NCBI GenBank assembly: GCA_934667845.1
Contig: CAKUMQ010000016.1
Span: 1-48,776 of the forward strand
Direction: 5' to 3'
DNA: 48,776 bases
Origin: an uncultured Eubacteriales bacterium
GTDB lineage: Bacteria > Bacillota > Clostridia > Oscillospirales > Acutalibacteraceae
In this document: one piece after another, positions 1 through 7,240 of the stretch
How the letters are laid out: each line of letters opens with the position of its first letter
How positions within the stretch are numbered: position 1 is the first letter of the stretch
Notes under the pieces: model-generated
The model's database searches: none
Told to the model about the DNA's origin: nothing
What the model saw: the letters and a program-made list of their open reading frames with translations, nothing else
Program-made: the position numbers and the translations under genes

Positions 1-2
1 TT

Positions 3-113
3 ATGCTCAACCTGATAACCAACAAGCTGCTGAAGCAGGCGGATCCCAAAAAGATCGAGCACATTTTATCTCCGATAGAAGAAAAGAACGGGAGGGATGA
101 CAATGAACTTTGA
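3..113 (+). CDS. C-terminal end of an unidentified protein (5' partial)
   Basis: An open frame enters from the left edge and stops at TGA 111-113; about 36 residues are visible, lysine/glutamate-rich and hydrophilic, ending EEKNGRDDNEL. There is no recognisable motif. Its end overlaps the ribosome binding site and start of the next small gene, so the two are probably translationally coupled. The first visible ATG (3-5) is not necessarily the real start, because the window begins just upstream. Base composition is clearly lower in G+C than the housekeeping genes further right, matching the accessory character of the first 1.9 kb. Confidence 0.4.
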   Translation: MLNLITNKLLKQADPKKIEHILSPIEEKNGRDDNEL

Positions 114-306
114 TATGCTGAATGGCGGCAACGGCACTTTTGTGCGTGCCGATGAGGTAAATGTGATTACGAGATTTGACTATGTAAAAATCAAAAAAGA
201 GGTCGCGCGACTCAAGGACGGAGACAACAGCGAAAAACTGATCGATGGACACTTTTGGAAAATAGCCTTGCTGCTCACTTTTCTTTTGCGTAGAAATGCT
301 GTATAA
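103..306 (+). CDS. small hypothetical protein
   Basis: A 67-residue frame. ATG 103 is preferred over ATG 97 because the GGAGGG at 91-96 sits six bases upstream of 103 but directly abuts 97. The N-terminal part is acidic/polar (MNFDMLNGGNGTFVRADEV), the middle is basic and probably helical, and the end is hydrophobic with an Arg-Arg tail. I do not recognise a family. The 3' end runs into the promoter of the next gene, so the native protein may have been longer and the tail an artefact of decay. It is a plausible accessory or mobile-element cargo gene, but function cannot be assigned. Confidence 0.4.
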   Translation: MNFDMLNGGNGTFVRADEVNVITRFDYVKIKKEVARLKDGDNSEKLIDGHFWKIALLLTFLLRRNAV

Positions 307-307
307 T
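280..307 (+). promoter_or_regulatory. putative promoter of the HTH pseudogene
   Basis: A perfect TATAAT at 302-307 precedes the HTH reading frame by 32 bases. The matching -35 is poor (TTTCTT at 280-285, 16-base spacer), so only the -10 is persuasive. Confidence 0.4.
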
Positions 308-339
308 GGTATCAAATGAACGGTAACGGAGTAGAGATT

Positions 340-1897
340 ATGAAATTCAGCGAAAAATTGAATGCGTATATGGAGCAGCTTTCCTGCTCGGCAAGGGAGC
401 TCGGCAATTTGTCCGGCATTTCAGGCACCTCATTCAGCCGATATAAAAGCGGTGAGCGTGTGCCCGAGCTTGGCACAAAGCCGTTTGAGAATCTTTGCAG
501 CGCCATTGCGGAGATCGCCGCCCAAAAGAAGCTGCCGGATATTACGGCAGAGTCCGTAAAAGCATCTTTTTTGGCTTGCGATGATTTTGTTTCCACCGAC
601 AAAGAGGTTCTGCGGCAGAATTTCAATACAATGATCGCAGCATTGAACATCAATCTCGCACGCCTGAGTCAATACACCAATTACGATACTTCTGCCATTT
701 TCCGCATTCGTAACGGATCGAGAAGGCCGGGAGTGACAGTGTTTCCAAATTTCTGAGTAAGCTGGATGAGTTTGATCTGAACGAATATATCAAGGTCATA
801 AAATTTGACGAACTGAAAGTCCCGTCTGTACCGTTTCAAATTCCGTCCACCAAGACATATTTCGGCATTTAAGAAATGATGGAGAGCGAGCTGGATTTCT
901 TAAAAGCGACCGTACTTTCCAAATCTATGGCGCCGGTGACCATGTACAGTGATATGCCGCTTTCCGAAATGGCAAAGGATCCGGAGTTTCCGAAAAAGTG
1001 GATGTTCGGCATGGCGATGATGCTCAAAAAGGGACTGTATCTCAATCAAATACATAACATTGACCGTCCCTTTGACGAGATGATGCTGGGGCTTGAAAGC
1101 TGGATCCCGATGTATATGACCGGGCAGATCTCGCCTTACTATTTCAAGAATGCACAGAACAATATCTTTTTGCATTTTCTCAAGGTTTCCGGTGCGGCTG
1201 CACTTTCGGGCGAAGCCATTGCCGGATACCATGCAGACGGAAAATATTATTTAACCAAGTCCAAGCGAGAGGTGGAATATTATCAGAAACGGGCAGACGA
1301 ATGCTGAGCAACGCTTATCCGCTGATGGACATCTACCGCAGTGAGCGGGAAAACGAACTGAATACATTTCTTCTTTCCGATGTAAACCGAGCGGGCAGCC
1401 GCCGCAGCATTCTCTCCACTCTGCCGCTGTATACCCTAAGTGACGGGTTGTTAGACCGTATCCTTACAAGAAACGGAATTGATGCCGAGCAAAAAGAGAA
1501 AATCAAACGGTATGCCGCTGCACAAAGGGAACGGGTGCTGACGATCCTTGAAAATGAAGCTGTTGAAGATGAGGTTCCGATTTTCTTAGCACAGGACTTT
1601 GCAAACGATCCGCCCACATTGGAGCTTTCTGGCGTATTCTGCGAAACGGATATTCCGTACAGCGAAAAGGAGTATGCGGCGCATCTCGATGAGATCAGAG
1701 CTTTTGCCGAGCAAAATCCGAGCTACTCATTCAAACAAGCCTCGGCACATGCTTTCCGCAATTTGCGGATCTTGATTCACGAAGGGCAGTGGGCCATGGT
1801 ATCCAAGGGCAAAGCCCCGGCGATCCATTTCGTCATTCGCCATCCAAAGCTGCGCAGTGCGATAGAAAACTTTATCCCGCCGGTGACGGAAGAGTAA
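340..1897 (+). pseudogene. decayed double-HTH (XRE-like) regulator gene, split by frameshifts and a stop
   Basis: Translation begins at ATG 340 (GGAG at 328-331), giving MKFSEKLNAYMEQLSCSARE followed by a helix-turn-helix; a second HTH-like segment follows around residues 95-130. The coding sense then breaks three times. Near 720-723 the frame must shift to continue into SDSVSKFLSKLDEFDLNEYI. An in-frame TAA at 870-872 interrupts the same frame, which resumes at once as EMMESELDFLKATV. Near 1300 the frame shifts again into LSNAYPLMDIYR and runs to 1897. The restored protein would be about 515 residues, a size consistent with large HTH proteins of gut Clostridia whose central part carries a conserved WIPMYMTGQISPYY-type segment (recognised from memory, function unknown). 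Alternative: the 876-1307 and 1301-1897 frames, which overlap by ATGCTGA, could still be separately translated. The low G+C supports accessory origin. Confidence 0.65.
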
Positions 1898-2101
1898 CAT
1901 TGAATACTCGGCGCTGTTTGTAGTAATCTATCCGCTTTGGAGATGGATGGTACTCTGAAACGCTGTACCCGAGAGAATGCCAGAGAAGTTGTTATCAATA
2001 TGCGGCTGAGGAACGTAGAATAAAATCACTTTGCAGTAATGATTACGCCTGCAACTTTAATCAATATTCAAAATGTTTTCTAATCATTTTCTTGTTAACT
2101 A
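1898..2101. other. non-coding remnant, no gene seen
   Basis: No convincing gene. A 26-codon frame (1943-2023) ending in MRLRNVE looks protein-like but has no ribosome binding site and may be a remnant. The stretch turns A+T-rich before the hairpin at 2108. Confidence 0.35.
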
Positions 2102-2149
2102 TAAAAAAGCGCAACGCCACAGAGTTATAAATCTCTGTGGCGTTGCGCT
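2102..2149 (-). terminator. long perfect hairpin, terminator in minus sense
   Basis: A 17-bp perfect stem (2108-2124 with 2133-2149) with an 8-base A/T loop. Read on the minus strand it is followed by a run of six T (2108-2103). Nothing like a T-run follows directly on the plus side. It could be a second stop for minus-strand transcription from rbr, or the end of an inserted element. Confidence 0.6.
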
Positions 2150-2226
2150 GCTCTCAATCGGTCGCTTTTTTGAAAGCGTCTTTATGTGAGCCTGCCTTTT
2201 ATTGGGGTTTCGGGGGTTTTTCTGCA

Positions 2227-2262
2227 CAAAAACAAGGGAACGGCATTTTGCCGTTCCCTTGT
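2227..2262 (-). terminator. terminator of the perR-rbr operon
   Basis: A 14-bp stem (2232-2245 with 2249-2262), three-base loop, followed on the minus strand by a T-run (complement of 2231-2227). It lies 18 bases beyond the rbr stop codon. Confidence 0.85.
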
Positions 2263-2279
2263 GCGCTTTGTAAAGGAGA

Positions 2280-2822
2280 TCAGTTGCCGAAGTAGCGCTT
2301 CAGCAGACCCTCGAATGCCTTGCCATGCCGGGCTTCGTCCTTGGCCATTTCATGGACGGTATCGTGGATGGCGTCATAGCCCAGTTCTTTCGCTTTCTTG
2401 GCCAGAGCCAGCTTGCCTTCGGTTGCGCCGCACTCGGCTTCGACGCGCATGGTCAGATTCTTTTTCGTGCTGGGGGTGACGACCTCGCCGAGCAGCTCGG
2501 CAAATTTGGCGGCATGCTCCGCCTCTTCGTAGGCGGCTTTTTCCCAGTAGAGACCGATCTCGGGGTAGCCCTCGCGGTGCGCCACACGCGCCATGGCGAG
2601 GTACATGCCGACCTCGGAGCACTCGCCCGCAAAGTTCGCGCGCAGACCCTCGACGACCTCGGGATCCAGTCCCTGCGCCACGCCGACCTTGTGCTCATCC
2701 GCCCAGACGCGCTCGGCGCTCATGGCGGTGAATTTATCGGCGCCCACGCCGCAGACGGGGCAGACAGCGGGAGCGGCATCTCCCTCATAGACATAACCAC
2801 AGACAGAGCAAACGAATTTCAT
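2280..2822 (-). CDS. rbr: reverse rubrerythrin (rubredoxin-ferritin-like peroxidase)
   Basis: 180 residues. The N-terminal rubredoxin domain has C5-x2-C8 and C21-x2-C24, which bind one iron. It is followed by a ferritin-like four-helix diiron domain with the characteristic EEAEHA and DEARHG helices. Rubredoxin-first order is that of the reverse rubrerythrins of clostridia, cytosolic NADH-dependent peroxidases that remove H2O2 and scavenge oxygen in anaerobes. The gene follows a PerR-type repressor gene with a 33-base gap and shares its promoter and operators, so it is probably peroxide-induced. A terminator follows directly. The assignment is secure at family level; physiological partners are not visible here. 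Confidence 0.93.
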   Translation of the reverse strand: MKFVCSVCGYVYEGDAAPAVCPVCGVGADKFTAMSAERVWADEHKVGVAQGLDPEVVEGLRANFAGECSEVGMYLAMARVAHREGYPEIGLYWEKAAYEEAEHAAKFAELLGEVVTPSTKKNLTMRVEAECGATEGKLALAKKAKELGYDAIHDTVHEMAKDEARHGKAFEGLLKRYFGN

Positions 2823-2855
2823 AACAGCAGTCCTCCTAAAAATAATTTTTGGTTT

Positions 2856-3278
2856 TCAAGTGGGTTTGCGTTCCTTTTTGACACACTCCGCACAGCGACC
2901 GTGCACGATGACTTCGATGCGATCGGCGCGGCACCCCTTTGGGGAAAGCCGCCGCACCGTGGCAGGAGAGAGCGGAAAATCCAGAATCGCGCCGCAGGAG
3001 GTGCAGCAAAAATGGCCGTGGTCCTCCATGCCGCCGTCAAACCGCTGCTCCTCGGAATCCAGCGGCAGCTCGCGGATCAGCCCGGCCTTGGCCAGACAGT
3101 GCAGCGAGTTGTAGACTGTGGTGCGGGAGAAGCGGGGATCCTCCGCCGAAAGCGCACAGTAGATGCTGTCGGCATTAGGGTGTGTACGGTGCTCCAAAAG
3201 ATACGCGTATACCGCCAGACGCTGGCGGGTGGGGCGCACCCCGTGGGCGATCAGCACCGCAGAAAGATCATTTTCCAT
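2856..3278 (-). CDS. perR: PerR-type peroxide-responsive Fur-family repressor
   Basis: 140 residues with a winged-helix N-terminal half (RFSRTTVYNSLHCLAKAGLI recognition region) and a metal-binding dimerisation half. Structural zinc cysteines are C92/C95 and the C-terminal CAEC pair. The regulatory-metal ligands of PerR are all present at the expected spacing: H33 (HPNAD), D81 (RFD), H87, H89 and D100. Asp rather than Glu at the last position is the PerR-type signature. The family senses H2O2 by iron-catalysed histidine oxidation and derepresses peroxidase genes. Its promoter carries a perfect palindrome between the -10 and the gene, implying autoregulation, and rbr lies downstream in the same operon. 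Confidence 0.9.
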   Translation of the reverse strand: MENDLSAVLIAHGVRPTRQRLAVYAYLLEHRTHPNADSIYCALSAEDPRFSRTTVYNSLHCLAKAGLIRELPLDSEEQRFDGGMEDHGHFCCTSCGAILDFPLSPATVRRLSPKGCRADRIEVIVHGRCAECVKKERKPT

Positions 3279-3310
3279 GCGGGAAACCTCCTTGCCGGGA
3301 TGGCAATCAC

Positions 3311-3327
3311 TTTGTAATGATTACAAA
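3311..3327. promoter_or_regulatory. PerR/Fur-type operator 1
   Basis: A perfect 8-1-8 inverted repeat with core TGTAATGATTACA, lying just downstream of the -10 and covering the expected transcription start of perR. It closely matches the PER-box layout TTATAATNATTATAA. Confidence 0.85.
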
Positions 3328-3330
3328 CGA

Positions 3331-3359
3331 AGTATAGCAGACTTCTGCCGATTTGTCAA
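3331..3359 (-). promoter_or_regulatory. sigma-A promoter of perR-rbr
   Basis: On the minus strand TTGACA (3359-3354), a 17-base spacer and TATACT (3336-3331). It is flanked by operator 1 downstream and operators 2 and 3 upstream. Confidence 0.9.
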
Positions 3360-3366
3360 GTACTTT

Positions 3367-3383
3367 TTTGAAATGATTTCAAA
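3367..3383. promoter_or_regulatory. PerR/Fur-type operator 2
   Basis: A second perfect 8-1-8 inverted repeat with core TGAAATGATTTCA, immediately upstream of the -35. Confidence 0.75.
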
Positions 3384-3388
3384 AATAT

Positions 3389-3404
3389 TTTGTAATCATT
3401 CCAA
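3389..3404. promoter_or_regulatory. possible PerR/Fur-type operator 3 (degenerate)
   Basis: TTGTAATCATTCCAA: the left half matches operator 1 and the right half is degenerate. It lies just beyond the 3' end of the pseudouridine synthase gene. Confidence 0.5.
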
Positions 3405-3412
3405 GACTGCAA

Positions 3413-4384
3413 TCAGCGGTGCGGCAGCTTACCGCTGCGAAATTCCGTCACGAACCAGGGATCGGGGAGGGAAAAGGAACGGCCGTTTAAATAATCCAGC
3501 TCACCGGCGGGGGTGGTAAAGTCAAACGCCAGCTTATAGGAGCAGAGCGCCTGCTTGGAAAACCCGGTGCCCTTGTTCAGCGCGTTGGTGCCGTATTTGC
3601 CGTCGCCGAGCAGCGGGTGCCCGATCGAGGCTAAGTGGGCGCGGATCTGGTGGGTGCGGCCGGTGAGCAGCTCGATCTCGAGGAGCGACAGCCCGTCGTG
3701 CGATTCCAAAACCGTATAGCGTGTGTCGATGCGGCGGGCGTTCGGCTGTGGGGTGTCGGAAACATAAACGCGGTTTTGCGCTTCGTTTTTGACGAGAAAA
3801 GCGGTGAGCGTGGCTTTGGGCGGCGTGGGGGTGCCGTGAACAAGACAGAGGTAATATTTGTGCAGCTCGCGGTCGCGCAGCTTCTGATTCAGAATACGCA
3901 GCGCCTCTGCGGTCTTGGCGGCGATAACGATGCCGCAGGTGTTGCGGTCGATGCGGTTGACGAGCGCGGGAGCAAAGCTCTGCTCGTCCTCCGGACGATA
4001 GCTGCCCTTTTCATATAAATACCGCTGTACGCGCCCGATCAGTGTGTCACCGTATTCGTGGTCGTCGGGATGGGATAAAAGCCCCGCTTTTTTGTTCAGC
4101 AGCAGGAGATTGTCATCCTCGTAGAGGATGTCGAGCTGCCGCGAGGCGGAGAGAAAATCATAGACCGGCGGCGCCTGCGTGAGAAAATCGTCCTTGACAT
4201 AAAGCGTCAGCACGTCGCCCTCGCACAGGCGGTCGGCAGGTGTGCAGCGCTTGCCGTTGCGCTTGATATCCTTTTGGCGTATATATTTATACATCATGGA
4301 GATGGGAAAGCGGCGGTAGGTCTTTTGCAGAAACTTGTCCAGCCGCTGTCCCGCGTCATTTTTCTGTATGTGCAGTGTTTGCAT
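3413..4384 (-). CDS. RluA-family pseudouridine synthase (RluC/RluD-like)
   Basis: 323 residues. An N-terminal S4 RNA-binding domain (about 1-65, starting QRLDKFL) precedes the catalytic domain with the family motif NRIDRNTCG; D146 is the expected catalytic aspartate, and later TGRTHQIRAHL and PLLGDGKYG motifs are intact. The family converts specific uridines in 23S rRNA or tRNA to pseudouridine; the target cannot be read from sequence. The ATG has a purine-rich GGAAAGGGG site upstream and its own sigma-A promoter. The 3' end lies about 30 bases from the perR operators, with no clear terminator between. Confidence 0.88.
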   Translation of the reverse strand: MQTLHIQKNDAGQRLDKFLQKTYRRFPISMMYKYIRQKDIKRNGKRCTPADRLCEGDVLTLYVKDDFLTQAPPVYDFLSASRQLDILYEDDNLLLLNKKAGLLSHPDDHEYGDTLIGRVQRYLYEKGSYRPEDEQSFAPALVNRIDRNTCGIVIAAKTAEALRILNQKLRDRELHKYYLCLVHGTPTPPKATLTAFLVKNEAQNRVYVSDTPQPNARRIDTRYTVLESHDGLSLLEIELLTGRTHQIRAHLASIGHPLLGDGKYGTNALNKGTGFSKQALCSYKLAFDFTTPAGELDYLNGRSFSLPDPWFVTEFRSGKLPHR

Positions 4385-4411
4385 CGTTATGCCCCTTTCC
4401 TGTTCGGTCTC

Positions 4412-4440
4412 AGTATAACACAGGATGCGGCAAATGTAAA
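4412..4440 (-). promoter_or_regulatory. sigma-A promoter of the pseudouridine synthase gene
   Basis: On the minus strand TTTACA (4440-4435), a 17-base spacer and TATACT (4417-4412), ending 28 bases before the start codon. Confidence 0.85.
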
Positions 4441-4442
4441 CG

Positions 4443-4471
4443 AAAAAGCCCGCCGGTCTGTACCGGCGGGC
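4443..4471 (-). terminator. terminator of the lipoprotein gene
   Basis: A 10-bp G+C-rich stem (4448-4457 with 4462-4471), CTGT loop, followed on the minus strand by a five-T run (4447-4443). Confidence 0.85.
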
Positions 4472-4510
4472 AGAAAAACACGATATTTAGCGGTATGCGT
4501 ACAGCGGCTC

Positions 4511-5635
4511 TTATCGGGTGGCGTATTCACAGATCATTTTCATATCGCTGCCATCGAGGTTGACGCTCCAAAGCCGGGCAATGTCATAGCGATTGACGGG
4601 AGCTGCCGTGAAATAGATCTTTCCGTTTTGCACGGCGCAAATGGATTCCCTTTCTCTGTCGGTATCGTCTATGGCAAAGAGAACCTGAGGATCCCTGCCG
4701 TCCTCCCGCATTTTGACAAAAACCTTGGTCAGGTCGGGTTCCTCTCCGCGTTTCTGGACGGCGTAGACCCAGCCGTCGGCGGGACGGTCCAAAACGGAGG
4801 TCGTTTCATATTTGCTGATACAGACCTTTTCAGTCTGACTGCCCGTAAACGGGGTGAAAAGAGCGGTGTACAGCATCCGGTCCTTTTCGGTGAAAGCTAC
4901 GCGGTAAGCGTCGGCGGCGGGGTCGCGCCGGCTAAATCCGCTTCCGTCCGGGCGGATTTGCGCAAGCTGATAGTCGTCGGCGGTAGCAAAAGCGGCGAAG
5001 CGAAACACGATATAGCCGTTCGGATCCAATCCGTCTAAATAGATCGACAGCCTGTCATTCTGACCGTAGATCTCCCGGACATCCGATCCGTCGGGCAGGC
5101 TGGAGCAGAGAATGTCCCGGGGAGAGCCGTCAGCGTCTCCCTGACGGGTCGCGACAAAATACAGCCGCCCGTCGGCGTAAAAAAAGATATCGCCTGCGCA
5201 GTATCCGTCCCAGTGAATTTCCCGGGCGTCTCCTCCCTCAAGCGGAACCGAATAAAATTGGGCATCACTGCCGTTGTAATCGTTCCAAAAGAAGAGGCAT
5301 TTTCCGCCGAGAGTAAAATAGTAAGCCATGGTTGCACGGGGGGCGGTGAACAATACGGTCTTTTTGGTTCCGTCCGTGTCCGCTCGACAGAGCGTACGGT
5401 TGCCTTCAACAAAAAGAATGGCGTCACTGTCGAAGAGGTATTGGAGGCTGTTCCCGGTGGCACAACGGCCGATCTCCTGAAAGGCATAGGGATTGACATC
5501 GGATTCGGCAGAGGCATCGGAAGAAGAGTCGGCGGGCGTCCTTGCGGCACAGCCGGTCAGGCAGAGCAGAGCCGCGCAGACAAGAGCCAGCCGGCGCACA
5601 GGGATGCCAAGCAGGGATAAGCGTGACTTGACCAT
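4511..5635 (-). CDS. lipoprotein with a beta-propeller-like (DUF5050-type) domain
   Basis: 374 residues from ATG 5635, chosen because AGGAGG (complement of 5645-5650) sits just upstream and a classical lipoprotein signal follows: basic start MVKSRLSLLG, hydrophobic stretch and lipobox LTGC. The longer upstream frame lacks both. The mature part is a low-complexity linker (TPADSSSDASAE) followed by about 330 residues of repeated beta-blade units of the type YFxxxGRLYF...DGSDxRE, as in DUF5050/TolB-like propellers of Clostridia. It should be anchored to the outer face of the membrane. No enzymatic motif is seen; a sensing or binding role is a guess. It is monocistronic. Confidence 0.75.
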   Translation of the reverse strand: MVKSRLSLLGIPVRRLALVCAALLCLTGCAARTPADSSSDASAESDVNPYAFQEIGRCATGNSLQYLFDSDAILFVEGNRTLCRADTDGTKKTVLFTAPRATMAYYFTLGGKCLFFWNDYNGSDAQFYSVPLEGGDAREIHWDGYCAGDIFFYADGRLYFVATRQGDADGSPRDILCSSLPDGSDVREIYGQNDRLSIYLDGLDPNGYIVFRFAAFATADDYQLAQIRPDGSGFSRRDPAADAYRVAFTEKDRMLYTALFTPFTGSQTEKVCISKYETTSVLDRPADGWVYAVQKRGEEPDLTKVFVKMREDGRDPQVLFAIDDTDRERESICAVQNGKIYFTAAPVNRYDIARLWSVNLDGSDMKMICEYATR

Positions 5636-5683
5636 AAAAAATACCCTCCTTAATGACCGCGGCGCAGGCAGATAGTGTAAATT

Positions 5684-5712
5684 AGGATAACATGTCCGCG
5701 GCTTTCTGTCAA
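5684..5712 (-). promoter_or_regulatory. sigma-A promoter of the lipoprotein gene
   Basis: On the minus strand TTGACA (5712-5707), a 17-base spacer and TATCCT (5689-5684). Confidence 0.75.
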
Positions 5713-5811
5713 TAATACAGACGTAAAAAAGACAGCGTGCGTTGCGGTAACGGCGGAAAATTTTATGAAAAATTTTCCGCCGGAACAGGCCGGGAGACGG
5801 CAAAAAAGGGG

Positions 5812-5840
5812 TTGACAAAAGGGAAAAAGGGTGGTATACT
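5812..5840 (+). promoter_or_regulatory. sigma-A promoter of infC-rpmI-rplT
   Basis: TTGACA (5812-5817), a 17-base spacer and TATACT (5835-5840). The transcript would begin about 160 bases before infC. Confidence 0.9.
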
Positions 5841-5847
5841 GACCGCG

Positions 5848-6000
5848 TAATAAAACGAAGCAGAGCGTTTGCCCGCTCTCACCCGCGGATTCCGTTCCAC
5901 CGGGTTGATAAGAGGACACCCCGATCGGCGGGGCGTTTTGGGTGCGGGCAGGAGACTGTCCGCTTTTTCGTTTTATCTCAACGAATTTGGTGGAGGTGTG
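5848..6000 (+). ncRNA. L20 leader (autoregulatory mRNA leader of the IF3 operon)
   Basis: The leader contains the features of the Firmicutes L20 leader: the CTCACCCGCGGA segment, GGGTTGATAAGAGG, a C4/G4 hairpin at about 5919-5934, and the distal GGTGCGGGC segment. A terminator-like hairpin (5944-5951 with 5956-5963, one G-U pair, then TTTTT) lies 25 bases before the infC ribosome binding site. In this family L20 binds the leader and promotes premature termination; the same layout is visible here. Recognition is by eye, without covariance scoring. Confidence 0.8.
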
Positions 6001-6005
6001 TACCT

Positions 6006-6527
6006 ATCGCAATCAAGGAACTGCAGATCAACGAACAGATCCGCGAGGCGGAGCTGCGTGTGATCGATGCCGACGGCAATCAGCTCGGCGTGATGTCCGC
6101 CCGCGACGCGCAGAAGCTCGCGGATGAGAAAAACCTGGATCTGGTCAAGATCGCCCCGACCGCTGTTCCGCCGGTCTGCCGCATCATGGATTACGGCAAA
6201 TACCGGTTTGAGCAGATGAAGAAGGAAAAAGAGGCCAGAAAGAACCAGCATGTCGTGGACATCAAGGAGATCCGTCTGGGACTCAACACCGACGTGGGCG
6301 ACCTCAACACAAAGGTGCGCCACGCCGCCCGCTTTATTGAGGACGGCAACAAGGTGAAGGTCTCCATCCGCTTCCGCGGACGGGAAATGGGTCATCCCGA
6401 GATCGGCCATGAGCGTATGAAGGCGTTTGCCGCTTCCTGCGCGGACTTTGCCGTGATCGAGCGTCCCGCAAAGCTGGAGGGCCGCAATATGCTGATGTTC
6501 CTTGCCCCGAAGCCCGCTGCCAAATAA
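6006..6527 (+). CDS. infC: translation initiation factor IF-3, AUC start
   Basis: 173 residues, full length. IF-3 binds the 30S subunit, prevents premature 50S joining and rejects non-canonical start codons. The N-terminal domain starts IAIKELQINEQIREAELRVI, and the C-terminal domain includes the RFRGREMGHPEIG segment. The conserved N-terminus needs a start at 6006, where the codon is ATC; no ATG, GTG or TTG occurs in frame near it, and GGAGG at 5992-5996 is nine bases upstream. Rare AUU/AUC starts are a known self-limiting device of infC genes, since IF-3 discriminates against them. First gene of infC-rpmI-rplT. Confidence 0.93.
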   Translation: MAIKELQINEQIREAELRVIDADGNQLGVMSARDAQKLADEKNLDLVKIAPTAVPPVCRIMDYGKYRFEQMKKEKEARKNQHVVDIKEIRLGLNTDVGDLNTKVRHAARFIEDGNKVKVSIRFRGREMGHPEIGHERMKAFAASCADFAVIERPAKLEGRNMLMFLAPKPAAK

Positions 6528-6557
6528 CCGTGTCAATCATAAAGGAGGACAATTGTT

Positions 6558-6755
6558 ATGCCGAAGATCAAGACTCACAGCGGCGCGAAAAAGCGCTTTA
6601 AGCTGAGCAAAACGGGCAAGGTCATCCGCGGCCACGCCTACAAATCCCACATCCTCAACAAGAAATCCACGAAACGCAAGAGAAATCTCCGCAAGACCAC
6701 CGTCGCCGACGTGACGAACGTCGCGAAGGTCAAGCGCATGATTCCTTACAAATAA
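6558..6755 (+). CDS. rpmI: 50S ribosomal protein L35
   Basis: 65 residues, highly basic, full length, with the L35 signatures KIKTHSGAKKRFK and a C-terminal VKRMIPYK. AGGAGG lies nine bases upstream of the ATG. It sits between infC (30-base gap) and rplT (29-base gap) as in most bacteria, so all three should be under the L20 leader. Confidence 0.97.
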   Translation: MPKIKTHSGAKKRFKLSKTGKVIRGHAYKSHILNKKSTKRKRNLRKTTVADVTNVAKVKRMIPYK

Positions 6756-6784
6756 TCGGTAAGAGTTGAACGGAGGTAACGAAA

Positions 6785-7144
6785 ATGGCTCGTATTAAAG
6801 GCGCGATGATGACGCGCAAAAGACGCAAAAAGACCCTGAAGCTCGCGAAGGGCTATTACGGCGCAAAGTCCCGTCTGTTCAAGACCGCGAAAGAAGCGGT
6901 GATGAAGTCCGGACAGTATGCCTATATCGGCCGTCGGCAGAAAAAGCGTGATTTCCGCCGTCTGTGGATCACCCGCATTTCCGCGGCTGCCAAGCTCAAC
7001 GGCATGAACTACTCCACCCTGATGAACGGTTTGAAGAAAGCGAACATTTCCCTGAACCGTAAGATGCTGGCTGAGCTTGCCGTGTCGGATGCCGCGGCGT
7101 TCACCGCACTGACCGAAAAGGCCAAGGCTGCGCTGAATAAATAA
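6785..7144 (+). CDS. rplT: 50S ribosomal protein L20
   Basis: 119 residues, full length. It begins MARIKGAMMTRKRRKKTLKL, the basic extension that binds 23S rRNA, and continues with the globular part (FRRLWITRISAAAKLNGMNY). L20 is an early-assembly protein of the large subunit and, in this operon type, the repressor that acts on the leader. CGGAGGT precedes the start. A strong terminator follows 10 bases after the stop. Confidence 0.97.
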   Translation: MARIKGAMMTRKRRKKTLKLAKGYYGAKSRLFKTAKEAVMKSGQYAYIGRRQKKRDFRRLWITRISAAAKLNGMNYSTLMNGLKKANISLNRKMLAELAVSDAAAFTALTEKAKAALNK

Positions 7145-7153
7145 GCTGGATTC

Positions 7154-7183
7154 ACGCCCACAGGGTTTCCTGTGGGCGTTTGT
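7154..7183 (+). terminator. terminator of infC-rpmI-rplT
   Basis: An 11-bp stem (7154-7164 with 7169-7179), GTTT loop, followed by TTTGTCGCTTT. Confidence 0.85.
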
Positions 7184-7240
7184 CGCTTTATCTGCCGTCA
7201 AATTTTTATGGCGAAAAACCGCGAAAGGAGGGACAAAACG

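Noticed and set aside
1943..2023. 26-codon frame ending MRLRNVE
   Set aside because: Protein-like composition but too short, no ribosome binding site and no recognised family; treated as a possible remnant.
6060..6527. infC starting at GTG 6060
   Set aside because: It would delete the first conserved helix of IF-3 and has no ribosome binding site; ATC 6006 fits both.
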